A DNA stretch of 64,000 bases from an uncultured Bacteroidales bacterium (GCA_937901225.1 CALCGX010000127.1:1-64000), one strand, 5' to 3'; shown: positions 33,811 through 42,478, counted from the first letter of the stretch. Translations and numbers: made by a program. Notes: a model not told the origin generated them from the sequence alone.

Positions 33811-34995
33811 ATGAAAAAAATCATTTCTCTTTTGGCTTTGTGCTGTTGCGCAATGATTATTGTTGCGGCGGAAAATGTTAAAGTTGGAGCAGAGCAAACC
33901 AAACAATATCTACCTTTGCTCAAAGGTAAACGTGTCGCGTTGATGAGCAATCATACAGGCATTGTTATCCAAGGACAAGATACTATTCACACGCTTGATT
34001 TGTTACTCAAGCATGGTGTGAATGTTACTGCTATTTTCTCTCCTGAGCATGGTTTCCGTGGTACTGCACGCGAGGGCGAACATGTAGCAAGTAGCGTAGA
34101 TGAGAAGACAGGCATACCTATTCTGTCGCTCTATGATGGTAAGAGTTACCGTCCTTCTAAAGAAGCAATGGCCACTTTTGATGTGCTTATCACCGACATC
34201 CAAGATGTAGGACTGCGTTTCTATACCTATTATATTACGATGTTTCGCCTCATGGACGCATGCGCACACGAAGGTAAGCAGTTTATCGTCTTCGACCGAC
34301 CAAACCCTAATGGTTACTATGTGGATGGTCCTATCCTTGATATGAAGCACAAATCTGGCGTGGGTGCATTGCCTATCCCTGTGGTGCATGGTATGACCTT
34401 GGGTGAACTGGCATTGATGATCAATGGTGAGAACTGGCTATACGATTCGCTCCAAGTGGACCTGACTGTCATTCCTTGCAAAAATTATACTCACCAAACG
34501 TTATATCGTCTGCCAGTAGCGCCTTCGCCTAACCTACGCAACATGCTTTCTATTTACCTCTATCCTGCTGTGTGCTTGTTTGAGGCAACCCCTGTGTCTT
34601 TAGGTCGAGGTACGGATAAGCCATTCTTGTGCTATGGTCACCCCAATTTCAATGCGCCTCGCACCGAACCAAGTGCATATGGTCCTGCTATCACTTTCAC
34701 GCCTAATCAATCTACTCAAAAAGGTCGCATTTGCGATGGTGTAGATCTCAGTGGTATGACCGAAGAAGAGGCACGTAAGGTAGGTTTCTCTTTGCGCTAT
34801 CTGTTAGATGCTTACAAACATCTCAATATGGACAACTATTTCTTCCGTCCTTTCTTTGAGTTGTTGGTGGGACAAGATTATGTGCGTAAGATGATCAATC
34901 AAGGTAAGAGTGAGGAAGATATTCGTGCTTGCTGGCAAGAAGATGTCGCTAAGTTCCAAGAGCAACGTCGTCCATATCTCCTCTACGAAGAATAA
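33811..34995 (+). CDS. namZ: Exo-beta-N-acetylmuramidase NamZ (DUF1343, GH171)
   Basis: A 394-residue exported protein (signal to about residue 20) with the full DUF1343 signature set: RVALMSNHTGI, IFSPEHGFRGTAREGE (E79 is the conserved acid), LITDIQDVGLRFYTYY, FDRPNPNGYYVDGPI and FEATPVSLGRGTDKPF. Characterised members from Bacillus and Tannerella cleave the non-reducing-end MurNAc from MurNAc-GlcNAc. The enzyme needs peptide-free MurNAc, so it would act after the amidase and alternate with the GH20 enzyme. It is followed after 48 bp by the symporter gene. Confidence 0.88.
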   Translation: MKKIISLLALCCCAMIIVAAENVKVGAEQTKQYLPLLKGKRVALMSNHTGIVIQGQDTIHTLDLLLKHGVNVTAIFSPEHGFRGTAREGEHVASSVDEKTGIPILSLYDGKSYRPSKEAMATFDVLITDIQDVGLRFYTYYITMFRLMDACAHEGKQFIVFDRPNPNGYYVDGPILDMKHKSGVGALPIPVVHGMTLGELALMINGENWLYDSLQVDLTVIPCKNYTHQTLYRLPVAPSPNLRNMLSIYLYPAVCLFEATPVSLGRGTDKPFLCYGHPNFNAPRTEPSAYGPAITFTPNQSTQKGRICDGVDLSGMTEEEARKVGFSLRYLLDAYKHLNMDNYFFRPFFELLVGQDYVRKMINQGKSEEDIRACWQEDVAKFQEQRRPYLLYEE

Positions 34996-34996
34996 T

Positions 34997-35037
34997 TTGT
35001 CTAACAGCCGTAAGCGGTCTAAAGTCTAACTTCTAAA
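34997..35037. repeat. Intergenic heptamer-type repeat, upstream of the symporter
   Basis: The stretch CTAACAGCCGTAAGC followed by GGTCTAA, AGTCTAA, CTTCTAA is built of 7-bp steps. It matches the stretch at 42372-42412, which also starts CTAACAGC and ends GGTCTAA, TATCGAA, CTTCTAA. Confidence 0.5.
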
Positions 35038-35043
35038 AAATAT

Positions 35044-36495
35044 ATGAATTCATTAACTATTTTATTAGTCATTGCAGCTTATTTTGCGCTGCTGTTTTTT
35101 ATTTCGTATTTAGCAGGACGTAAGGCAGACAATGCAGGTTTTTTCTCAGGAAACCGCAGTAGCAATTGGCTACTGGTAGCCATGTCCACCATTGGTGCTG
35201 CTATCTCGGGGGTCACTTTTGTAAGTGTACCAGGTATGGTTGCCACATCGGGTTGGGCATATATGCAGATGGTGCTTGGTTTCACCGTAGGTCAATTCTT
35301 GATTGCCTATGTACTTATCCCATTGTACTACAAACTCAACCTTACATCCATTTACCAATACCTCCAACAGCGTTTTGGCATGAATACCTACAAGTCGGGT
35401 GCTTGGCTCTTCTTTGTGAGCAAGATGCTTGGCGCTAGTGTGCGCTTGTTTGTGGTAAGCGAAGTGCTTCAGTTGTTGGTGTTCGATCGTTTAGCAGTGC
35501 CTGTCCCATTCTGGGTAAATGCCATTATTACTGTACTCATCGTGTATCTCTGCACCTTCAAGGGGGGCGTTAAGTCGCTCATATGGACAGATTTGCTCAA
35601 GACCTGCTGTCTTATCCTGTCTGTGGCTCTCTGCATCTACTTTGTGCTGCGCGCGGGCGTGAATATAGAAGGTTGGGGAGCAAGTGATATGACCCGCACC
35701 TTCTTCTTCGATGACCCTAAGAGCGGTAACTACTTCTGGAAACAATTCCTGGCGGGTGTCTTCCTCGTGATTGCTACCACTGGTCTTGATCAAGACCTCA
35801 TGCAGCGAACACTCTCATGCAAGAACCCACGCGAGAGTCAAAAGAACCTCATCGTAGGTGCACTCATGCAAATCGTAGTGATTGGTCTCTTCCTTTTCTT
35901 GGGTTATTTGCTCTATACCTATGCTGCTCAAACGGGTGTTGCCGAAGTTGCCAACCTCAAGGGCGATGAGGTATTCCCATTCTTGGCTACGGGCAACTAC
36001 TTCCCTGTGATTGTGGGTGTCCTCTTTATTATCGGTTTTATCGCAGCGGCATATTCCGCAGCGGGTGGAGCCTTGACGGCACTAACAACCTCGTTCACGG
36101 TGGATATTCTCAACAAGGAGAAGGCCGACAACCTTACCAAAGTACGCACCATAGTGCACATAGGCATGGCTATACTGATGGCTGCTTGTATCTATGTCAT
36201 CCACCTATTGAATGATGATTCGGTGATTCAAACCGTATATAAAGTTGCAAGTTATACCTATGGTCCATTGTTGGGTATGTTCTGTTTTGGTATCTTTACC
36301 AAGCAGCAAGTACGCGACCGTTGGATTCCATTGGTAGTGATAGCTGCACCTGTAATCACATGGATTATTGATGTCAATTCAGCCGTATGGTTTAATGGTT
36401 ATGTGTTCTCTCACGAGCGCTTAATCTTGAATGCGCTACTCACGTTTGTAGGTATGCTTTGCTTGTTGAATAGCACTGCAAAGCCAACCAAATAA
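35044..36495 (+). CDS. Sodium:solute symporter (SSS family), candidate MurNAc transporter
   Basis: A 483-residue inner-membrane protein with about 13 predicted helices. It carries SSS-family features: LLVAMSTIGAAISGVTFVSVPG near the start, TTGLDQDLMQR in the middle and AAYSAAGGALTALTTSF at the sodium-site helix. The closest functional precedent is MurT of Tannerella forsythia, an SSS transporter for MurNAc, so the expected substrates here are MurNAc, GlcNAc or a disaccharide. MurK kinase and MurQ etherase genes, which would process imported MurNAc, are not present in this window. It is the last gene of the locus and is followed by a strong terminator. Confidence 0.82.
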   Translation: MNSLTILLVIAAYFALLFFISYLAGRKADNAGFFSGNRSSNWLLVAMSTIGAAISGVTFVSVPGMVATSGWAYMQMVLGFTVGQFLIAYVLIPLYYKLNLTSIYQYLQQRFGMNTYKSGAWLFFVSKMLGASVRLFVVSEVLQLLVFDRLAVPVPFWVNAIITVLIVYLCTFKGGVKSLIWTDLLKTCCLILSVALCIYFVLRAGVNIEGWGASDMTRTFFFDDPKSGNYFWKQFLAGVFLVIATTGLDQDLMQRTLSCKNPRESQKNLIVGALMQIVVIGLFLFLGYLLYTYAAQTGVAEVANLKGDEVFPFLATGNYFPVIVGVLFIIGFIAAAYSAAGGALTALTTSFTVDILNKEKADNLTKVRTIVHIGMAILMAACIYVIHLLNDDSVIQTVYKVASYTYGPLLGMFCFGIFTKQQVRDRWIPLVVIAAPVITWIIDVNSAVWFNGYVFSHERLILNALLTFVGMLCLLNSTAKPTK

Positions 36496-36513
36496 CATGG
36501 TGATATATAAAGC

Positions 36514-36549
36514 AATAGGGTGTGCATCAGCACACCCTATTTGTTTTTA
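36514..36549 (+). terminator. Terminator of the murein locus
   Basis: Arms AATAGGGTGTGC (36514-36525) and GCACACCCTATT (36530-36541) with an ATCA loop and a following TGTTTTTATTTG. It lies between convergent genes (symporter and rpoD) and may work in both directions. Confidence 0.85.
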
Positions 36550-36562
36550 TTTGTCATCAAAA

Positions 36563-37423
36563 TTATCCGAGATATGTCTTTAAGATACTGCTTCGTGAGC
36601 TGTGTTTAAGTTTCTTAATAGCCTTCTCTTTAATTTGTCGCACACGCTCGCGCGTGAGGTCCAATTCGATGCCAATCTCTTCCAATGTTTTCTCTGGAAC
36701 ACCAATTCCGAAGAAACTGCGCAAGATATCCGCTTCGCGGGGAGTGAGTTGTTCCAGTGCACGATCAATCTCTCTGGAAAGCGATTCGTTGATCAGTTTG
36801 TAATCGGCATTAGGAGAGTCTTCGTTAACCATCACGTCGATAAGGCTATTGTCCTCGCCTTCTACGAATGGGGCATCTACACTGACTTGACGTCCTGACA
36901 TCTTGAGTGTATCGGCAATCTTATCCACAGGAATGTCTAAGATTTCAGCCAACTCCTCAGCACTTGGCTTACGCTCGTGCTCTTGCTCGAAACGTTGGAA
37001 AGCCTTGTTGATTTTGTTGAGCGAACCTACTTGGTTCAGTGGCAGGCGCACGATACGTGCTTGCTCTGCAAGAGCTTGTAGGATGGACTGACGAATCCAC
37101 CATACGGCATATGAGATGAACTTGAAGCCACGTGTCTCATCGAATTTTTCTGCTGCTTTGATAAGCCCAAGGTTGCCTTCGTCAATCAGGTCAGGAAGGC
37201 TCAATCCTTGATTTTGATACTGTTTTGCTACAGAGACAACGAAGCGTAGATTGGCGCGTGTTAATTCCTCAAGGGCAGCTCTATCGCCATTGCGGATACG
37301 ACCAGCCAACTCCACCTCACGATCAACCGAAATCAATGGCTCGCGACCAATCTCTTGGAGATACTTGTCGAGCGAAGCTGACTCGCGGTTGGTAATGGAT
37401 TTTGTGATTTTTAACTGACGCAT
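36563..37423 (-). CDS. rpoD: Primary RNA polymerase sigma factor
   Basis: A 286-residue group 1 sigma factor of the short Bacteroidota type, lacking region 1.1. It begins with [15 protein letters not shown]. Region 1.2 is [15 protein letters not shown], region 2.4 is [15 protein letters not shown], and region 4.2 is [15 protein letters not shown]. It directs recognition of the TTTG/TAnnTTTG promoters seen throughout this window. The gene lies 90 bp downstream of tRNA-Arg on the same strand, with an AT-rich heptamer-repeat spacer in between; no second convincing promoter was seen there. Confidence 0.93.
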   Translation of the reverse strand: MRQLKITKSITNRESASLDKYLQEIGREPLISVDREVELAGRIRNGDRAALEELTRANLRFVVSVAKQYQNQGLSLPDLIDEGNLGLIKAAEKFDETRGFKFISYAVWWIRQSILQALAEQARIVRLPLNQVGSLNKINKAFQRFEQEHERKPSAEELAEILDIPVDKIADTLKMSGRQVSVDAPFVEGEDNSLIDVMVNEDSPNADYKLINESLSREIDRALEQLTPREADILRSFFGIGVPEKTLEEIGIELDLTRERVRQIKEKAIKKLKHSSRSSILKTYLG

Positions 37424-37433
37424 GTAGTACAGT

Positions 37434-37501
37434 TAACAATTAATAATTAATAGTTAATATTTGAAAAGCAATCATAATTCTTAATTCAAAATTAATAATT
37501 A
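37434..37501. repeat. AT-rich 7-bp repeat tract between rpoD and tRNA-Arg
   Basis: Heptamers TTAACAA, TTAATAA, TTAATAG, TTAATAT, then after a short interruption ATAATTC, TTAATTC, AAAATTA, ATAATTA. The tract forms the leader region before rpoD. Confidence 0.5.
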
Positions 37502-37512
37502 TCCTTGCTTTG

Positions 37513-37586
37513 TGATCCGGTCGGGATTCGAACCCGAGACCCACAGCTTAGAAGGCTGTTGCTCTATCCAGCTGAGCTACCAGACC
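37513..37586 (-). tRNA. tRNA-Arg (anticodon TCT)
   Basis: Reading the minus strand, the acceptor arm GGTCTGG pairs with CCGGATC. The D-arm is GCTCAGCTGGATAGAGC. The anticodon stem-loop ACAGC-CTTCTAA-GCTGT gives anticodon TCT, and the T-loop is TTCGAAT. The CCA end is not encoded. It lies upstream of rpoD in the same direction. Confidence 0.95.
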
Positions 37587-37676
37587 CTCGCGCGTTAGCG
37601 CGAAAATAAACTGTGCTTACGCACAAAATTACCTATGTAGGCACACAAAATAGTGCCTACAAAGGCAATTAGGGCG

Positions 37677-37708
37677 CAAAATTACTGCTTTTTTTTGAAT
37701 TATGCAAA
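37677..37708 (-). promoter_or_regulatory. Bacteroidota-type promoter for tRNA-Arg (and possibly rpoD)
   Basis: On the minus strand TTTG (37705-37708), 20 bp, TAATTTTG (37677-37684). Between this promoter and the tRNA there are several small hairpins (for example TGTGC...GCACA and GTAGGCAC...GTGCCTAC), so the tRNA precursor has a structured 5' leader. Confidence 0.65.
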
Positions 37709-37724
37709 TAATTTTGCAAATTTC

Positions 37725-38039
37725 TTACAAAAGTTCTTCAAAAAGCTTTTGCAGATCGGGTTTGCGCATAGCACCTACACTGCGATTTACCAACTCGCCG
37801 TTCTTAAAGAATAGGATCGTTGGGATGTTCATGATGCCGTATGCAGAGCATGTCTCATCGTTGTCATCTACATTGAGCTTACCTACGGTGATCTTGCCTT
37901 CATACTCAGCTGCCAACTCTTCTACGATAGGCAACATCATCTTGCAAGGACCACACCAAGGTGCCCAAAAATCTACTACGAGGGGTTTGCCCTCTGCTAA
38001 CAATTCTTGAAAGTTAGCATCTGTAATCTCTTTTGCCAT
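37725..38039 (-). CDS. trxA: Thioredoxin
   Basis: A 104-residue cytoplasmic thioredoxin with the WCGPC active site at C29 and C32 (VVDFWAPWCGPCKMM) and the cis-proline segment NIPTILFFKNGE. It reduces protein disulfides using thioredoxin reductase. It starts 5 bp after the clp gene stop, so the two are co-transcribed. Confidence 0.93.
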   Translation of the reverse strand: MAKEITDANFQELLAEGKPLVVDFWAPWCGPCKMMLPIVEELAAEYEGKITVGKLNVDDNDETCSAYGIMNIPTILFFKNGELVNRSVGAMRKPDLQKLFEELL

Positions 38040-38044
38040 AGTTG

Positions 38045-40309
38045 TTATATTTTTATTGTTTTATTTTCTGTCATACCTGATAGCAAGATGTCTGTGATAG
38101 GATCTTCTACCAAAGTTTGAATAGCGCGTTTCAGCGGACGCGCACCGTACTTGCGGTCGCGCGAACGCTCGAGCAACTGCTCTGTGGTCTTTTTTGTCAG
38201 TTGCAATTTGTAGCCCATTGCCTCCAAACGTAGTTTCAATGGGTGTAATTCAAGCGTCAAAATCTGTGCCAAAGCTTCGTCGTTTAACGGGTGGAAAACG
38301 ACTACATTGTCTAATCGGTTGACAAACTCGGGTGGGAAAGTGCGATTCAATGCTTTCGTGAGCATATATTCCGACTGTTTCTCGTCGATTTCATCGGCAT
38401 TGAAGCCTATACCAGCGCCAAATTCATTCAGCTGACGTGTGCCCACATTGCTTGTCATGATGATGATGGTGTTGCGAAAATCTACCACACGCCCCTGACG
38501 ATCTGTCAGTCTCCCTTCATCCATGACTTGTAGCAGGATGTTAAATATGTCAGCATGTGCCTTCTCGATCTCATCGAATAGCACAATCGAATATGGTTTG
38601 CGGCGTACGGCTTCTGTCAGTTTACCTCCCTCTTCATGAGCAACATATCCAGGAGGAGCACCCACGAGCAAACTTACAGTGTGCTTCTCAATATATTCTG
38701 ACATGTCAAAGCGCACGATTGCATCGCGATTGCCAAACATCTCTTCTGCTAAACATTGTGCCAAGTGCGTCTTACCTACGCCTGTAGGACCGAGCAAGAA
38801 GAAGGTGCCAATCGGTTTGTTTGGATTGCGCAATCCCATACGCGAACGTTGTATGGCTTTCACAATGGTGTCAATGGCTTTGTCTTGCCCAATTACGCGT
38901 TGCTTGATTACCTCACTCATTTGACGCAATTGTTCGCCTTCAGCCTGCGCTACGCGCTGTACGGGTACGCCTGACATTCTGCTCACCACGAATGCTACAT
39001 CCGCTTCGGTCACTTTGACCATTGTCTCATCGCCTTCTTGCTTTTTCGCCTGACTACCTTTCCACGCTCCAGCCTCATCCATGGCATCAATTGCCTTGTC
39101 TGGGAAGAAGCGGTCGGTAATATACCTATCGGTCAATTTTACACACGCGTGCAACGCTTCTTCGGTGTATTGTACATGATGGAAGGCACCATACACCTCG
39201 CTAATACGTGTCAGTACGGCATAGGTTTCTTCTGCTGAGGTAGGTTGTACCATCACTTTTTGGAAACGACGTTCCAAAGCCCCATCTTTTTCTATTGATT
39301 TGCGGTATTCGGTGATAGTGGTAGCGCCAATGCATTGTACTTCACCACGAGCCAAGGCGGGCTTGAGGATATTCGCCGCATCCAATGAGCCTTGTGCATT
39401 GCCCGCTCCCATAATAGTGTGGATTTCATCAACAAAAAGGATGATCTCAGGGTGCTTGTGCAGTTCGTTGATAACGGACTTCATGCGCTCTTCAAACTGT
39501 CCGCGATAGGTAGTGCCTGCCACCATAGATGCGATATCCAATGACACGATGCGTTTGCCTGCCAATGTAGCTGCTTCGCCACTCTCAATGCGCAATGCCA
39601 ATCCCTCTACAATGGCCGATTTGCCTACACCAGGCTCGCCGATGAGGATAGGGTTATTCTTCTTTCTGCGTGAGAGAATCTGTACCACGCGCTCTATCTC
39701 AGCTTGACGTCCTACTACAGGGTCAAGTTCGCCATTGCGCGCTTGAGCGGTCAAGTCGCGACCATATTTATCCAAAGCGGGTGTGCCTGTTTTGCTAGTC
39801 TTGGTTCTTTGTTCTTGGCTCTTGGTTCCCCATTCAAGCGGTTGTTCTCCAGCAAACTCCGAGTCAAGGTTGTTGCCATCTTGAGGTAATGGCTGTGGCT
39901 TAGGATATAGCCCTTCTATACGCTCATAATCAATACCAAACTGCTGCTCGATAAACATTGCAGGGTAGTTCACGCGCTCGCGTAGTAAACCAAGTAGCAA
40001 GTGTACCGAACCGCATTCTTCTGCGTGATAGATCTTAGCTTCGATTTGCATTAATCGCAATATGCGCAGGCTAGCGCGCGACATCTTTTGTGTTTCGTTG
40101 GTGCTTGCTTGCATCAATCGTTCATCAATCGCACGTTTGAGTTCCACTGGATTCAGTCCCGCTTGCATCAGCAGTTCGAATGCTTTGCCATTGGCCAATC
40201 GCAGAATACCCAACATCAAGTGGTCAGGCAGTACCTCGCTATTGCCCAATCGCTGTGCCTCTTGTTGAGCATAAAGGAGAATAGTATTTAAATTATTTGT
40301 TTGTAGCAT
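38045..40309 (-). CDS. ClpC/ClpA-type AAA+ unfoldase lacking the middle domain
   Basis: A 754-residue Hsp100 protein. A Clp N-domain covers about residues 1-145. D1 has Walker A GEPGVGKS and Walker B ILFVDEIHT; D2 has GPTGVGKT and VLFDEIEKA. A GIGF tripeptide-type loop (NEFGAGIGFN) is expected to dock ClpP. After DKAIDAMDEAGAW only about 20 residues precede VAFVVSRMSGVPVQ. The UVR/coiled-coil middle domain of typical ClpC is thus missing, giving a ClpA-like length. The linker after the N-domain (residues about 161-171) is encoded by a 7-bp tandem repeat at 39800-39827. It is co-transcribed between the porin and trxA genes. Confidence 0.85.
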   Translation of the reverse strand: MLQTNNLNTILLYAQQEAQRLGNSEVLPDHLMLGILRLANGKAFELLMQAGLNPVELKRAIDERLMQASTNETQKMSRASLRILRLMQIEAKIYHAEECGSVHLLLGLLRERVNYPAMFIEQQFGIDYERIEGLYPKPQPLPQDGNNLDSEFAGEQPLEWGTKSQEQRTKTSKTGTPALDKYGRDLTAQARNGELDPVVGRQAEIERVVQILSRRKKNNPILIGEPGVGKSAIVEGLALRIESGEAATLAGKRIVSLDIASMVAGTTYRGQFEERMKSVINELHKHPEIILFVDEIHTIMGAGNAQGSLDAANILKPALARGEVQCIGATTITEYRKSIEKDGALERRFQKVMVQPTSAEETYAVLTRISEVYGAFHHVQYTEEALHACVKLTDRYITDRFFPDKAIDAMDEAGAWKGSQAKKQEGDETMVKVTEADVAFVVSRMSGVPVQRVAQAEGEQLRQMSEVIKQRVIGQDKAIDTIVKAIQRSRMGLRNPNKPIGTFFLLGPTGVGKTHLAQCLAEEMFGNRDAIVRFDMSEYIEKHTVSLLVGAPPGYVAHEEGGKLTEAVRRKPYSIVLFDEIEKAHADIFNILLQVMDEGRLTDRQGRVVDFRNTIIIMTSNVGTRQLNEFGAGIGFNADEIDEKQSEYMLTKALNRTFPPEFVNRLDNVVVFHPLNDEALAQILTLELHPLKLRLEAMGYKLQLTKKTTEQLLERSRDRKYGARPLKRAIQTLVEDPITDILLSGMTENKTIKI
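39800..39827. repeat. 7-bp tandem repeat inside the clp gene
   Basis: Four consecutive heptamers CTTGGTT, CTTTGTT, CTTGGCT, CTTGGTT (plus strand). In the minus-strand gene they encode a Gln/Lys/Arg/Thr-rich linker between the N-domain and D1. Confidence 0.65.
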
Positions 40310-40323
40310 GATTGTCTAACTTC

Positions 40324-42354
40324 TTATTTGTAAAAATGCCATGCCAATCCCGCTCTGAACATGTCTGGTGCCATCGGATAACCAGGCATCTCGAAGTATT
40401 GTTTGTTCATAAATGATGCGTTGAAGTGTTGGTATTGCGCAAACAACTTCAGTCGCAAACTCTTTACATAGAAATTGGCATATACATTCATCACGGGGTA
40501 ATTGCCCACTTGCTCTTGGTCTTGCACGCAGAATTGTCCCAATGCTGGGTTTAGTATAGGGGCGTAATATTTCGTAAAGAATCGCATATCTACACCAATC
40601 TGCGTATCCAATGCCTTGAACCAACATCCGTGGTAGTAGAGGTTGTGGTATAGGGTGATGGCGGGCAATGGTAGTTTGTCAGAGGATGAGTGTTGATATA
40701 CCACATGATTATCTAGATTCACCCATGGAGTGGTGATGTTGAGTTGCAAATCTGCTGCCAATACTTGTATATTACCATCCACTTGCTTAGGGGTGCCATC
40801 GGTGGAAAAATAAATATGATTGGTGATGTTCTCAAATGACACATTGAGCTTTGGCTTTACCCACTGGGTAGGATAAGCAATCTCTCCACTCACTTGTAAT
40901 CGTAGAGGTCGCTGAAAATCATTATCCCAACGGTAGTGATTGCTGCGGTAGTGTGTCAGATAGTAATCGGGAACTTCGTTTCGGAAGAATGCTTTGGCGG
41001 TGATTGACATTGAGTCTTTGCCCAAACGGAAGCCTGCATCCACATGTCCGTTTACCTGAAATTCGCCCAACTTGTATCCCAGTACGCATATGTTTCCATC
41101 AAATCCATAATGTACGTATTGTCCGCGATGCTTGTATAGCGCACCGCCCACATAAGTATTGTTGGTCCAGCGTTGTCCAAAGAGGGTGTCTGGCATCAAG
41201 TGTAATGTGTTGGTAATGACATCGTTATATGAGTTACCCTGTGGGAAAGGGTTGAGATTGACAATGTTTTCCTCTTGTCCTATAGCGGTGGTATGACGCT
41301 GACATTCATTCATGGCATATACCATGGCACCGAATTTGAGTACGGTATTAAACTCCTCTTCGAAGGTGACCGCCAAGGTGTTCTTGATGGTTAGGCATGC
41401 TGCGGAGTCGTTGGTTGCCACGGGGTTGTGATACTGGTTGGGCAGAATGCTTTGTGTGGCAGATTTCTCCACATACCGCTTCGTGCCATCGGTTACTTCG
41501 AATATATGGCGGAAGGTAGTCACGGGCACATACTCAATCTTGATGGAGTCTTTCTTTACCCATTTGCCTTCTTCATCGCGCTCGCGGTAGTTTACTTTGC
41601 GTTCACGTTCTACGCAGATACTATAGTAATGATTCAGATACCCCGACAAATAGCGCAACGCCGACATACCCTGCATTCTTACTGGCATATCCTCTGGTTT
41701 GAGTACGCCTTGTAGATCAGCGGGATTCTGCAAGCCGCCGTTCTCAAAGTTGCTCAGCGTGTTCCATGTGAAGGACGATTGTAGCGAATAGTGGTCGCCA
41801 TTGTAGCTTCCGAACACCGAACCGAATACCGTCTTACCTTCTTGATTGGCAAAACGACCATACGAGTTGAGGTAGTCGATGGTCATACCAAGATTGGTAC
41901 GACGACTGACGTTGCCTGTGAAAGAAAAACTGATGTCGTTTTGGTCGAGGTTGGTAACAAACCCTTTTTTGTACGCAATGGTGGAGTAGGGGGTAGTGGT
42001 GTGATAGTATTTCACCTGTTGCGGTGTGATAATGTATGGGGTGTATGCATCTGCAAAGATGAAGTCCGTGGTCTTCTTTCGTGCGAAATAGATACGTGAC
42101 TGACTGGGGGATATGAGGTTGGAGTTGCTGACGTTGGAGATGGAGTAATCATTGAGTGGGTCGCGCATGGGCAAATGCATATATGAGGAGTCGATACCTG
42201 CCAATGTGTCTGCTACGCCCGTCCATTCATCAAGTTGCCATGCTCGTATGATGGTAGGCACCGATTTCTTATCTTGAGCATACACATCTATCATGCTGCA
42301 TAAAATCAATATGCAGGTGCAGATGATACGTGATATGTGGTTAATGCTGTGCAA
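40324..42354 (-). CDS. Putative outer-membrane porin (Porin_10 / DUF4289-like)
   Basis: A 676-residue exported protein (signal MIDVYAQ) rich in alternating beta strands, with the N-terminal pattern IIRAWQLDEWTGVADTLAGI and the family-typical YFARKKTTDFIFADAYTPY. Such proteins are annotated as putative porins in Bacteroidota. The C-terminus (MFRAGLAWHFYK) is a typical closing barrel strand. The substrate is unknown. It is first in a porin-clp-trxA unit; the gap to clp is 14 bp. Its promoter is at 42447-42478. Confidence 0.78.
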   Translation of the reverse strand: MHSINHISRIICTCILILCSMIDVYAQDKKSVPTIIRAWQLDEWTGVADTLAGIDSSYMHLPMRDPLNDYSISNVSNSNLISPSQSRIYFARKKTTDFIFADAYTPYIITPQQVKYYHTTTPYSTIAYKKGFVTNLDQNDISFSFTGNVSRRTNLGMTIDYLNSYGRFANQEGKTVFGSVFGSYNGDHYSLQSSFTWNTLSNFENGGLQNPADLQGVLKPEDMPVRMQGMSALRYLSGYLNHYYSICVERERKVNYRERDEEGKWVKKDSIKIEYVPVTTFRHIFEVTDGTKRYVEKSATQSILPNQYHNPVATNDSAACLTIKNTLAVTFEEEFNTVLKFGAMVYAMNECQRHTTAIGQEENIVNLNPFPQGNSYNDVITNTLHLMPDTLFGQRWTNNTYVGGALYKHRGQYVHYGFDGNICVLGYKLGEFQVNGHVDAGFRLGKDSMSITAKAFFRNEVPDYYLTHYRSNHYRWDNDFQRPLRLQVSGEIAYPTQWVKPKLNVSFENITNHIYFSTDGTPKQVDGNIQVLAADLQLNITTPWVNLDNHVVYQHSSSDKLPLPAITLYHNLYYHGCWFKALDTQIGVDMRFFTKYYAPILNPALGQFCVQDQEQVGNYPVMNVYANFYVKSLRLKLFAQYQHFNASFMNKQYFEMPGYPMAPDMFRAGLAWHFYK

Positions 42355-42356
42355 TG

Positions 42357-42412
42357 TGTCTAATGTCTAACTTCTAACAGCTTTTTTCGGTGGTCTAATA
42401 TCGAACTTCTAA
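42357..42412. repeat. Intergenic heptamer-type repeat, upstream of the porin
   Basis: GTGTCTA, ATGTCTA, ACTTCTA followed by ACAGCTTTTTTCGGT and GGTCTAA, TATCGAA, CTTCTAA. The second half matches the repeat at 34997-35037. It lies between the porin start codon and its promoter, so it would be in the 5' untranslated region. Confidence 0.5.
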
Positions 42413-42446
42413 GATATCGCAAACTACCCCAATGTAAATTGGGCTG

Positions 42447-42478
42447 CAAAGGTACAAAAAAAAAAGTATATGTGCAAG
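42447..42478 (-). promoter_or_regulatory. Bacteroidota-type promoter for porin-clp-trxA
   Basis: On the minus strand CTTG (42475-42478, extended as CTTGCACATA), 20 bp, TACCTTTG (42447-42454). The resulting leader before the porin ATG is about 85 bases and contains the heptamer repeat. Confidence 0.7.

Noticed and set aside
40062..40291. Plus-strand open frames over the clp gene start
   Set aside because: They are antisense to the conserved Clp N-domain and carry no independent signal.
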